Below are positions 21,840-33,800 of a DNA stretch of 64,000 bases, in pieces (the first letter of the stretch is position 1; each line of letters begins with the position of its first letter). The notes under the pieces are model-generated. The model had not been told where the DNA came from. It saw nothing but the letters and a program-made list of their open reading frames with translations, and ran no database searches. Source of the DNA: Liolophura sinensis (lineage: Eukaryota; Mollusca; Polyplacophora; Chitonida; Chitonidae); contig NC_088295.1 of NCBI RefSeq assembly GCF_032854445.1, positions 59,625,249-59,689,248 of the forward strand, written 5' to 3'. Position numbers and translations under genes: made by a program.

Positions 21840-24780
21840 GCAGCCAATATCTATACATGTATGTATTATGAATTTTAAACCAAGGCATTGTGCAGAGAAA
21901 AAAGTGAAAGTAAACATTTTAGCCTAGTAACTTATGTTCATATTTGTTTTGGTCGGGATATCTCTTGAAACAAGAATTGTAAATTTATGGTGGATCCCTT
22001 TTCTCATCAAATGGTTTTTAATGGGACCAAATATTCAAAAATTTCTCTCCTTGGTAAGATCCATGTTCTTTCGGAACGCTGTAGTAGACAATTCTTTTTA
22101 CTGTCCTATGTATGTTATATTGCTAATTTTTGAACCAAGCCCTATATTTGATATTCTTAAAACATAAAGGGGCGAGACCCATTTCCAAGATAAAGTAAAA
22201 AAAACCTAAAGTTCTAAAGGAATATGTAAAAAATATTTATTTATTGATTTGATTGGTGTGTTCTGCCATACTCAAGAATATTTCACTTCTACAACAGCGT
22301 CCAGTATTATGGTGAGGAAAAAACCGGGCAGAGCTCGGAAAAAACCCACGACGTAAAAACCCCCGACCCAGGTGCGTAAAAAAGAAAATTAGAAACTTTT
22401 TTGCGAATACAGCTACTAACACTTAAGAGTGAAGGTGTCAAAAGTTTTCAGTGATGCAGGGTAAATATTTGGCATGATAATTTCAACCCTGTTTAATAAT
22501 TAAACATTAGTAATGTTCAGGTCAAATACAAACATCTCTGTCGCGCTTCTATTCCAACTGTCCATAAAACCATCTTGTTGATGTAATCAACATGAATTCT
22601 TTGAAATATTAGACATTTAGATCGAAGGCGTTTGATGAAGTATCCTTCACACGTTAGTTTTTCAATCAATACTTTGTGACGTAGATTGAAATCATCACAT
22701 TTCACGTAGGACCAATTACAAGGTATGGCAAGGAAAGTAACAAAGGCAAAAAATAGAATCCAAATGGAATTGTTGTATTTCTGACTTGTTGCATCACGTC
22801 AGCTTCCAATTCACTCTATATTGTGTCCTGATTCCTTACACCATATGTAGTGTATTGACTGTTGCTATTGGATTGTCATTGTGCGATGAGAGTCCAAATT
22901 GGTGATAGACAGAAATGACACGACGTGGCGAGTTTCCCTCACCTGTACCTGTACCTTCAGTGTAACAATAGATATAATTCTTTTGTTTGTTGGAAGATAA
23001 TTATGTGATAAACACATATAGTTTATTCTTCTTGCTCATTTATTGTTGGTAGTTCCAAACGTAATACAAATATTATCAAGGGTCAAATGAATGTTATTTC
23101 ATATCAAACAAAATGTACGTTTCTTTCCGAAAAACAAAATCCCACAATATCCAACTACAGCGTGTTGCAGGTGTTGGCTCTGTGCCAAGTGTTAAATCAA
23201 ACAGAAACCCCAGGGAGCGTCTCTATAATTAGCAAAATTACCTAAGGTGAGAAGCTTTCGTAAAGAACAGAGTAACACCGCACACCCGGGGCTTAATGTC
23301 ATTGTTTCGTATCTCGCCTTCTTCGGACTCATTCATTCAATGTTTTTCATTCAACGGATCCTTGATGGTATATTTGAAATCAGACACCGTTAGCCTCACA
23401 AGTCTCACTTGCATTGGTTGTATAGGTAATGTTGCCTAAACCATGACTGAACTGGTGAACTACGAGTGCCCGAGGCCTGGTCTTTTTGGATTGAGTCCAT
23501 GTGATTATTTATTAAATGTGATGACCACACATTATTTTCATTAATTCTTAATAAAAAAGCTACTAATAATCAACTAATATTCCTTTTTTTTTCAAGTGTT
23601 TATTCCACACTATTGATGATATCGCCTAACGAATAGCTGTGGAAAGCTTGAAAAAAGCTAGTGTTACAATAAACTCTTTAGTGTTTGAGTTAATTTCAAA
23701 CATACAAAGTTGATACAGCTGCATATCGCACCTGTTTTCATATTACACGTAGCGCGTGTTTTCTTTTGACATATTTAGTTAATAATTTGTTGAAGACGTA
23801 GGAACTACAAGCACAAGCTGTCTGTAGTTTACTTTGGGTGTAACAATTCTATTTAATATTTCTCACCTGAGTTAATTAGTAACTGAGCGTGGTGCTTTTA
23901 CGGAGGTCTTCCTGTGGGAAAAGAACAGATTTACAACTACCCGAGGGGTCTTGCTTCATAGGGTATCTACTATCAATCACATATTAAAGGCTTTAAATGG
24001 TTTACTAATAAATAAACATGATATAGTTGATTTTTCTCATATGTTAAGTTTAACGTATTCAACTAAAAATAATATGCTGCTATACTGAAATTATTCGTTC
24101 ACAGTATATAAATTCGAGACAGAAGTGAAGATTTTAAAGTGGAATTTAAAGAATACTATGAAATATTTTCTTTTGGACACAGCTGATCGAATGAGACTAT
24201 ATGTGTATGTACACGTATATATACGAGACGGAAATGCTACATGAGGTTATGCTGTCTTCAGGTGACACTTGAAAACGGTATTCGTACTGTTCATTCAAAT
24301 TACATTTGAACAAATATCTCGTTCATCGAATTAAATACTGTGGGTCATGACGATTTGTTCCCCTTAAAAACTACAGACAGTTAAGAGAGTGTTTGTAAAA
24401 ATGATGCAAAATACACCACGAAAAACTTCACCTCCCACCCACCCACGGACAACTTTTAAGAAAACCATTACCGCTCCCCCCGCCCCCCTCACCCGTTTGG
24501 TTATTTGTATACATACTATAGGACTACTTCTGGAAAGCTACAAGCCCGCCACGTTTGACAATTCTGGAGACATATTCGCAACTACAGACTCGTTTTAATT
24601 TTTTGACGGAAAATTTTAGCTCACTCTACTCTTACGTGTTACAGAGTAATATTTCCCAAAATTGGTTTTAATTACACCTTTTAGATTGGTGTAAAGCATT
24701 TTCAGGAAATAAAAGGGACATATCTTTCCTATGTTTTCATGGTAGGTAGAAAGCAAATAGTAACAAAAATACTAAACTTC
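21840..24780. other. Gene-free interval with promoter-module fragments
   Basis: No convincing gene. A SINE family 1 piece lies at 22235-22352. Fragments of the type A module recur at about 23225-23260 (AATTACCTAAGGTGAGAA, +) and 23860-23915 (TTCTCACCTGAGTTAATTAG then GAGGTCTTCCT, -), without a nanos ORF beside them. They may be remnants of lost copies. Confidence 0.5.
22235..22352 (-). repeat. SINE family 1 fragment
   Basis: Antisense tail and body: GATTTGATTGGTGTGTT, CTCAAGAATATTTCACTT, then a CCGGGCAGAGCTCGG region. The head is missing. Confidence 0.7.
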
Positions 24781-24799
24781 CTATCCAGTTGTTGGTATA

Positions 24800-25060
24800 T
24801 TTCACATACAGTGAGTCTGACGACTCTCGTCCGTGATGTAATTAAATCGAAAAGGAACTTTGCTGCTTCCGGGCACATGTTGTTTTTTAGCCGCGCTTAT
24901 GTGGCCATAGTATTTCACTCCCTAGGGTTAAGTTACCCCAAGCCGCCTTTCAAATCTTATCCTTATATGCAAAACAGGGAAGAAGACCTCATGATGGTTT
25001 GAATGAAGTAAAACAGCTAATCCGATAATCTCTTGAGTCCAATAAATAGATCCTCGGTTC
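24800..25060 (+). promoter_or_regulatory. nanos B2 upstream block with TATA-like box
   Basis: Collinear with the block before B1. The conserved AATCTCTTGAGTCCAATAAA places AATAAATAGA at 25041-25050, ~90 bases before the ATG. Confidence 0.5.
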
Positions 25061-25133
25061 TGTAAATCCGGAACAGAGAGTGCAAAAGCCTGACCAGAAC
25101 ACAAGTCATCACATCCAAAACCGACCACAAGTC

Positions 25134-25751
25134 ATGGACAACGTTCCGAAATATAACCTGTTTGGACAAACTAGCCCGGTAGACTTCACCGCCATATTTG
25201 GATCGGCTAGAACGGATCGATTACAGAAACCAGTGACGTCATCTGTCTCCGGACAACCACGAGCTATCGTCGGCTCATCCAGTTTCTTCAGTCCAATGTA
25301 CCAACCTCCTGCCAGTGTTTGGCAAAACCTAGTAGATGACATCTCCTCGTCTCGCCAGTCGGAGTACACGAGTCCCCCAAGAATGAACCGTCATGGTGCG
25401 GGTTCGACACCAGCTCCCGTCACTTTTCCCCAGACACGGTATAACGCTTCACTGCCAGGAACGTCCACACCGACACCTCATGACCAGTCTCCCAGCCTAA
25501 CAGGAACGCCCTCCAGAAGATCTACTCTATCGTCTCCACCAGTCAAGTTTCCTCACGCCACCATATCCGTTTGTGTTTTCTGCAAGACGAACGGCGAACG
25601 TCTTTCCCAGTACGGCTCTCATGTGCTGAAGGATTCTAGCGGAAGAGTTACCTGCCCTGTTTTGAGGCGTTACAAATGTCCGATATGTGGCGCTTCAGGG
25701 GATGCGGCACATACCGTCAAGTATTGTCCGCTCAACACACAAACTCTCTGA
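25134..25751 (+). CDS. nanos: Nanos homolog, type B, copy B2
   Basis: A 205-residue protein starting [12 protein letters not shown], closely related to B1. Finger residues are Cys147, Cys150, His163, Cys174 and Cys182, Cys185, His193, Cys198, with Lys in place of Thr just before the second knuckle (YKCPIC). The frame is open upstream to 25080 without an ATG, so the shared MDN start is preferred. A donor (GTGAGAACGA) starts two bases after the stop, as in B1. The linker before the finger differs from B1 by substitutions and an insertion, while the flanks are nearly identical. Confidence 0.94.
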   Translation: MDNVPKYNLFGQTSPVDFTAIFGSARTDRLQKPVTSSVSGQPRAIVGSSSFFSPMYQPPASVWQNLVDDISSSRQSEYTSPPRMNRHGAGSTPAPVTFPQTRYNASLPGTSTPTPHDQSPSLTGTPSRRSTLSSPPVKFPHATISVCVFCKTNGERLSQYGSHVLKDSSGRVTCPVLRRYKCPICGASGDAAHTVKYCPLNTQTL

Positions 25752-25752
25752 G

Positions 25753-25938
25753 GTGAGAACGACAATATAAACTTATGTAAACTACAATTTATTCTGTTTG
25801 TATACTCGATACTGTAAATCCGGAAAATCAAACCATTGTCGTTATATAGGTATGAAATGATTGATGGAAAATCATATTGGCCCCTTGAATATAGGCCTAA
25901 TGTGTATTAAAATTTACTTACCTTTTGTTTGTTTTCAG
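25753..25938 (+). other. Probable 3' UTR intron of nanos B2
   Basis: Donor GTGAGAACGA and acceptor TTTGTTTTCAG, followed by ATACCTTCCAACC as in B1. The conserved exon start in two copies whose intron interiors have diverged supports real splicing. Confidence 0.7.
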
Positions 25939-26480
25939 ATACCTTCCAACCTTTGAACATCAACACCAGTGCTCCATATTAACATCACCTGATGTCAAGA
26001 TGTCTTGACCTTTGATCTTTGACCTTCTACTTTGTTTTTGTATATATCATAGCTTTATATGTTAATATAGACATATGTTATATGCGCTTGTTATGAAGAT
26101 ATTGTGCCTTTGTAATCCGTAAGGCTTGCTTTTGCATGCAATAGTATACAAGCATGATATTTTTTTTACCAGATAGATTGCAATGTTTATGTGCACACGC
26201 CACACATCTTGTCTTCTTAATCGTCTCCACCATTGCGATATGCATGTATCACGATAAACGAACCTGGTATCATGTCTTGCTCTGTTGTAAATGTATGTCA
26301 CATTTGAGCGGTAAAGTTTAGTGCTCGGGCATCGTGAAAAAGGCAGGTGAGAAACACCTTCATGGGAACAGATTATCGACCCTGTTAACTTGTTTTGCTT
26401 CATTGTTTTTACCTTGTGCACAGTAGTTTCAGGAACTACCTTCGAAAGCATTTCTTTGTCATACCATACTGCTGTACAAC

Positions 26481-26486
26481 AATAAA
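26481..26486 (+). terminator. Poly(A) signal candidate of nanos B2
   Basis: AATAAA ~545 bases into the terminal 3' UTR exon; the first good hexamer after the acceptor. Confidence 0.45.
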
Positions 26487-26499
26487 TCATAAACTGACA

Positions 26500-27130
26500 C
26501 TACGATAGTGTTTTTGGTTATTTCGCGTTGGTTTGGTTTTCCACAGAACTTATACCGTTTGTTGTGTGCACGGTGGCGGTGAACTTCATTGATGTGAACC
26601 GATGTTTTAGATCAGGGCGTGGTCAAAGACCTCCCGCTGTGTCGTCTCTGCTTCGCCAAGCCATTTTCATCACTTCAGAGTAAATTACATGTTACCACCA
26701 TGTAACGCATTTAAAGGCAAAGAAAGCTCTAAACGTGTCAGATGAAAGACCACACATAAAGTTAGCTTTATTTTTGATAATTTTTTCAACTCAGTAAAAT
26801 GTATATGAAACTTCTACGGTGACCTGTTCTGATCATAACTGTACTAATTTCACAAATTTCATTATTCTAAATGCATATCATGTAAATGTAAATCTACGAA
26901 TGCTTTTGCAAAATGGACAACTATTTCAAGCAAAAAAATGTGGACGTGACTTCACTGATACCCTCTGGGTCACTATATACAGACAATCGAAGAAGCTGAT
27001 GATTTAAAACCACTTTGTTAGAAAAATTCTAAAAAAAATAAAATTTTTCCACAGTGTTTAATGTAATGGTCTGTTATCTGATATATACTACATTTTAGTG
27101 TTTTCTTTAACGCCTAGAACTTGCAGTTAA
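26500..27130. other. Gene-free AT-rich stretch
   Basis: Nothing beyond short ORFs was seen between the nanos cluster and the transposon next to the receptor gene. Confidence 0.5.
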
Positions 27131-27134
27131 CATA

Positions 27135-27527
27135 CAGGGTGGAGCAAAAGTCTGGACCCATAGGCAATTCACTATATAACAATTTACAGTTTACAATAAA
27201 TGTTCGAACTGACTTCCACTTTCCCCCAAACACTTTCTTACTCGTGAGACACATGATCTTTGCACATTTCGATGCATTATTCGGGTATTTAGCATTAAAA
27301 ATATCTGCGACTGAATGCGAGCTGTCGCCGTCCTTCGCATACAAAAGCACAAGTTCTATTCTTTCTGGAAATGTCAACTTTTCTACCATGGGCAACAATC
27401 TGAAAGATAATAAATAAAATTAATAAAACTATATATGATACTTAAATGATCAAAATTATGTTAAAAATAAATCAAATCAAATTGTATAGTAAATTATTTA
27501 TGGGTCCGGACTTTTTGCTCCACCCTA
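27135..27527 (-). mobile_element. Mariner-type miniature transposon with remnant ORF
   Basis: Terminal inverted repeats of ~40 bases: the left begins AGGGTGGAGCAAAAGTCTGG, and the right (reverse) begins AGGGTGGAGCAAAAAGTCCG; both continue with ACCCATA. A TA dinucleotide flanks each end, as expected for Tc1/mariner insertion. On the - strand it keeps ~60 codons starting MLPMVEKLTFPERIELVLLY and including HSVADIFNAKYP, resembling the N-terminal helix-turn-helix (DUF4817-like) of mariner-type transposases. The catalytic domain is absent. The element is non-autonomous and sits ~290 bases past the receptor stop codon. Confidence 0.75.
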
Positions 27528-27816
27528 TATACAGTACGCCAGCCAGTCAGATTTCCTGTAGCTATCGTCGGTATGCACCAAGGTTTACAGTCATCTAATA
27601 TCTGCGACGCGCCTTTATCAGTGTTCCTCAAGGCCTCTAATATGGCACCTTTTCGCCTGATAGGACGCCCTGTCTTGCTCTTGGGCGTAATCAAAAAGAG
27701 CACCTTCATGTAAGATCCAGTATATTAAATGTAATATTTAAGATTTGACCAGCCACATATCTTTCAGTGTTTGTCTTGCTCAGAACTCTTTCCGCACGTA
27801 AACCCAGAATGTACCA

Positions 27817-30800
27817 TCACTGCTGAGGCCATTGTCTCATTTTCGGCTTGCAGGTCTTCTTTTTCTTTTGAAGATTAGAGGAAACAATTTCCACGAATAG
27901 AAAGAAAACGGCAATAGCGATTCCCCACAATAGCAAAACGAAAACGATTTTCATGATTTCAAGGTCGAGCTGATTTCCTAACGTTCTTTTCTTTGTGCAT
28001 TTGTCCCGCGGTGACAACCATCTCTGCGCCAGGTGCTTGATGACGCCGTTCTCGTGAAGTGACAGAATCCTGTAACGACATTTTCAAAGTTATTCTTCGG
28101 ATTGTCAGGAATGCAAACTAGGTTTATTTGTTCAACACAAAATAAGGGATACAGAAATAAGACGATGCCAATTGCACGCTTGGAATAAGTTATACAATAA
28201 AATAAATATCAAACCAATACCATTTGATTATATCATCATATTTCATCTTTCTCTAATGGTTGATGAGGCTAATCCAACAACTTACTGTTGTGAGAGCATG
28301 TCGGTAAACAGGGAACCCTTTTGTAGTATGAACGAAGTTTGTTGGTCGAGGAAAGGTACGAGAAAATAGTGGAGATCGCAGTTGTCAGCCAGGACCCGTG
28401 CCAATATGACCGCGTCGCTGAGGAAAACGTAAGAACCCAGCCTGACTTTCTTCAGATGAACTTCTCTAGAGCTGCTGAGTACATCAGGGTCATCAACGCG
28501 GAACTCCTCAATGCCAGCCCATAATCTCCGCAGGGTAGCATCCCTTTCCTTTGACTAAAGAGAAAATATAGTTGGGATTTTTTCTTTTAATCTATTTATT
28601 TCATTGATGATTAACCATACTCACTGATATCATTTTTTATGAATGTGGGAAGCGTGAAAGATAGGCGTAAATCACGGACGTTTGGCAAGATACTGACAAG
28701 TTTGACCACAGAAATGTGTCCGAAAATTGATGTTGTTGAAACCTGCACAGTGAGTAATAAGGGAGTGTCTCCCAAAATTGATGCTGAAACTAGTACAGTG
28801 AGTAAGAAGAAAATGTGTCTGAAAATTGAGGTTCAAACCACCACAATAAGTAACAACGATGTGTGTGCAAAAATTGATGTTCAAACGGGCACATTCTGCA
28901 CCGTGAGTAACAAGGAAGTGTGTCCGAAAACTGATGTTGTTCAAACCTGCACATTGAGTAACAAGGAAGCGTGTCCGAAAACTGATGTTGTTCAAACCTG
29001 CACGGTGAGTAACAAGGAAGTATGTCCCAAAATTGATGTTGTTCAAACCTGCACCGTGAGTAACAAGGAAGTGTGTCCCAAAATTGATGCTGAAACTAGT
29101 ACAGTGAGTAAGAAGGAAATGTGTCTGAAAATTGATGTTGTTCAAACCTGCACGGTGAGTAACAAGGAAGCGTGTCCGAAAACTGATGTTGTTCAAATCT
29201 GCACCGTGAGTAACAAGGAAGTGTGTCCCAAAATTGATGCTGAAACTAGTACAGTGAGTAAGAAGGAAATGTGTCTGAAAATTGATGTTGTTCAAACCTG
29301 CACCATGAGTAACAAGGAAGCGTGTCCGAAAATTGATGTTGTTCAAATCTGCACCGTGAGTAACAAGGAAGTATGTCCGAAAACTGATGTTGTTCAAACC
29401 TGCACCGTAAGAAACAAGGAAGTATGTCCGAAAATTGATGATGTTGAAACCCGCACAGTGAGTAAGAAGGAAGTGTGTCTCGTTTAAACCTCCACTATGA
29501 GGTGTATGGAAGTTTCCTTGAAACTTGCATTTGATGAAACCTGGGCATTTGGGGAAACCTGGGCATTTGGGGAAACCTGGACATTTGGGGAAACCTGGGC
29601 ATTTGGGGAAACCTGGGCATTTGGGGAAACCTACATTGTAAAGAGTATGGAAGAGTAGCCGAAAACTAGTTACCAAAATTTGGGAGAGGATAAAAAGGAA
29701 AAACACAAAAGTCGATCGGTGGTATACCTGGGCAAAGGTGGTGATGTAGCCCCCTGCGACCATACCCCACTTATACGTGCGTTGGTTGGCCAGCTGCTGC
29801 AGAGAAGTGAGGGGTTTCCACGAAGATGAGGCGCTAAGAGAGGCAATAAGAGCCGCTGTGAGGGAGGAGCAGATGATCAGACAGAACAAGCACCAGCTGG
29901 CCAGAGCTATCCGGTTAGAGCAGGGCTGGAGGCCATCTTCACCTGTGTGAGAGTAACAGTACATCACAAATACACCGTTAGTTCACGTCGTGTGATCAGA
30001 GATACCAGGCTCAAGTTCTTCAAAACTGTTTTAAAACTTAAAATCAGATTTATCTTTAAGGCAGGTCTTCAAGTTTGTGCTTAACATAGAAACAACTGCA
30101 TAAGGTATAGTAAGTGTTAACTGTTGTTGTTATACCTTGATTTTGGACATTTACCTTAACTGCTGAATTTCGTTAAAGTTTTAAATATAAAATATTTCTT
30201 AGTGTCAGTATTAGCTTATACAATTTCGAACATCTGGGCCCAGGCGATCAGCGTGTTCAAATACAGTGGATACTTGTTCTCAACGTTGCAATTACAATAA
30301 TACAACATGAAAAAAATAGATAATTACTTCATCACGTTATTAATCTTCATTACATTAATGCAATTAAAATTAAATATTTTTATATCTCAAAGTGCATACG
30401 TTTAATATTCAGGTCAGGCGCATGCCCATGTGCATCCTTGTGTAACTCGTACCTTGTTTTAACAAACTCCCAATCAGGTACCACGTCTTACAAAGTGTCG
30501 TTTCGCAGATCCGGACGGCGTTCTGCTCTTTCCGACTGGCGTGACGAAAATGTTGCGTTATCGTCAGCGTAATGGCTGTGGCGAAGAGAGACATCAGCGT
30601 CAAGGCTATGATGCGCCAACTCACCAGGTTTACCCCGAGTCGCCAAATGGACTGTTCCGGCGTGGTGGTATTGTACACGGCTATTACCTGGCCGTCAAAT
30701 AGGACAGGATAGGTGAAGTCAAAGTGCTCCTGGCGATCCTTTAAGATGGAGTACAGTGGGACTATGATGTCAATTTTCTACAACATTATGGATTTAATTT

Positions 30801-33800
30801 AGTAATGGAGCTGAAATTTTGAAATGAAACATGTTTGTGTTTTTGTCCACAAATCAATTTGAAAATTATTTATTTATTTAATTGGTGTTTTACGTCGTAC
30901 TCGAGAATATTTCACTTATACGACGTTGGCCAGCATTATGGTGAGAGGAAACCGAGCAAAGCCCTGTAGAAACACAAGACCATCCGCAGGTTGTTGACAG
31001 ACCTTCCCACGCACAACCAGAGAGAAACTCACAGCGACCGCATTGGTGAGAGATCCCTGGGTCATTTCACCCATCGGACACGAACGCCCCATCATGGCTT
31101 TAGAAATATTACGTAGGAAAATGCACACATGTTAATAACAACGTATTGCTACAACGTATTAGCAGTCACTTGTCTACAATTACTGCCAAGTTGTGACCAC
31201 ATTCAGTATACAGAAAAATGAAAACCATCAAATGGGTCCATGCCAGTCAGCCAGCAAGATTCACGGTTTATGCTGGCGTGTAACATAAGAAACAACAGCA
31301 GAGCAGCAACGACATGGTACACGTGGTACAGTACTGCCCCGCATTCTGAAGACACTGGGCATCAGACACGAAGTCATGTACCGACGTCTCACCTTACTTT
31401 TCAATACCCCCAGTATTCCAGTCCATGTACCATTAACCAAAGTGCCCCACTCCTCGTCTTCATAGTCCATGTACTCAATACTGTGGATTGAAATGTAAAC
31501 AATTCAGTCAGCTGCGTGATCTCCATTCTGTGTCTGAAATAATTTTCTTTGAAGTAATAATTTACTATTTGACTAAAATCCCTTGATTTCAAACTAAATC
31601 AGTGCAACGTTCACTCAGAAATGATCTGTTGACTTCAACGGAAAGTCTGTTGTAATATGTTGAGTGAGTGCTTGGGGTTTAACGTCGTACCTAACAATTT
31701 TTCAGTCATATGACGACAAAGGAATAATTTAAATGCAGGTAATGTGCCTCCTTGTAGCAGGACGGATTTCCACCACTCTTTTATCTAGTGCTGCTTCACT
31801 GAGACGCCTTACCGAAGGCATGTAACCCGACCCGAGCCATTTTACTGGTACGGGTCAACCAGTCATTGCTGAACGCCAAGCGAGGAAGTTACAACTTCTT
31901 TTAAGCTCTTCGGTGTGACTCAACCCAGGATTGACCCTTGATCTACCGCTCCCGAACGCTCTACTACTGTGCTATCGGGGCCGGTATAATGTGTTGAGTT
32001 ATATCATAACATATAACTGAGCAAAATTCAATACAATATCCCGTTAGCCTACTGCAATATTAATAAAGTTGTTTTAATACAATGGGCCGATTTGGCCTCA
32101 TGGTTAGAGCGTCGGCTCGGAAATCAGGAGGCCCGGGACGGAACCCGGGGTGGGTCATACCAAAGACTTTAAAAATGGTACTGTTTGCTGCTTGGCGCTC
32201 GGGACTGAGGTTAGAGCAAGGAGACAGGACTAACTGGCAGAGTGGCCTGGTGGCCCGGTGGCCCGGTGTTAGCATAATGTGACTGGGTGGAGTGTCATGT
32301 CTGGTGTCGTTGGCATAATACTTCAGTGGCGGAAGCACTTTGGCGGGATGGACTTGCCTTGTCATAAGAAGACACAGTATATATGTATATGCAACTAATG
32401 ACTCCTCGTCGTCATATGACTAAAATTGTTTTATTTATTTATTTATTTTTTTATTTGATTATGATTTACGCCGTACGCAAGAATATTTAACTTATACGAC
32501 GGCAACCAGCACTATGGTGGGAGGAAACCGGGCAAAGCCAGGGGGAAACCCACGAGCATCCGCCGGGTCGTTGGCAGATCTTCCCACGTAAGACTAAAAT
32601 TGTTAATTACGACTTAAAACCACAAGCATGCATACATATATGAATAGGATGTGTCTGATATATAAGAAAATAATGTACTGCATTAACTGAATAATGTGCT
32701 GCATTAACTGAATAATGTGCCGCAGTAACAGAATAGATGCTACTGTTATTTAGCCAACAGTTTCAGTTAAAGTTAACAGATTATATTTTAAAATTTATAT
32801 TACCACGACAGGAAATGATACCAGAACTAATATGTACTAAATACATGGTTCTCTGCATGTATATATTTTATGCACATCAGACCACAAATAAAAATAAAAT
32901 TCAGATATAATTAATTATGATGATAATATTTGCCACCTAGGGCCTATGCTCCGCGGAGGGCGTTGGTTTACCTCGGAGATGCCGGTTTCCTCCACACACA
33001 AACCTCAGCGCCGTCAGGCATTTATTTATTGAATTCATTGGTGTTTTACGCCGTACTCAAGAATATTTCACTTCCACGACGGCGGCCAGCATAATGATGG
33101 GTGGAAAGCCACGGCCATCCGCAGGTTGCTGGAAGACCTTACCACGTACAACCGGAGAGGAAGCCAAGTAGCTTGAGGTTGACTTGAACTCCCAGCGATC
33201 GCACTGGTGGGAGACCCCTCACTCACTGCTTCGCGCTGGCGTGCTAGCTCTCTCAGCCACGGAGGCCCCCGCCGTCAAATACGAGAAACACTCTGTGGTT
33301 GGGGCGTTAAATACCAATTAAATAAATAATCAAGAAGAAAACACATATTTTGGGTATGACAACTTTTGTACATGGTTAATTGTATTGTCGTATACCTAAG
33401 GTTGAGCCTGTCTCCAAGTATACTCAGCAACTCCACAGAGAATCCACTGTAAACCAGGGTGCCATCCGTTATCGACTTCGTGGCGGACGGATACCACTGG
33501 CAAAGAAGACATAAGCAGAATGAATTAGACATTGTATGCTAACGATTAATACAACCTCTGTAATAGAGATCTATTAAAAGAAAGGCTGGGGATATTGCCC
33601 TGTTCACACATGCAGAGAATTTTCGTAGCGTTTATACTATACCTGACATTTTCTCAACCCGCAATCTTTAGTCGAGGGTGTCACACTTTTATTGGACTAC
33701 AACCGGCCCCTGTTACGCTCAAATCGACCATTTCTAGTAGAAGACATTGTAAAACTTTAAACAGGAAGCCATGTTCACCGTCTCTAATCGCTGTGCGCAT

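Noticed and set aside
26062-26490. - strand ORF of 142 codons antisense to the nanos B2 3' UTR
   Set aside because: No recognisable domain, no promoter or splice evidence, and it overlaps a likely UTR.
27494-27709. - strand ORF of 71 codons just downstream of the receptor stop
   Set aside because: It overlaps the end of the mariner-type element, lacks homology, and the receptor frame already ends at 27817.
28639-29487. + strand ORF of 282 codons with a 16/17-residue repeat
   Set aside because: It is the 48/51-bp minisatellite inside receptor intron 9; the array is stop-free because its units are multiples of three. No start context or splice support was seen.
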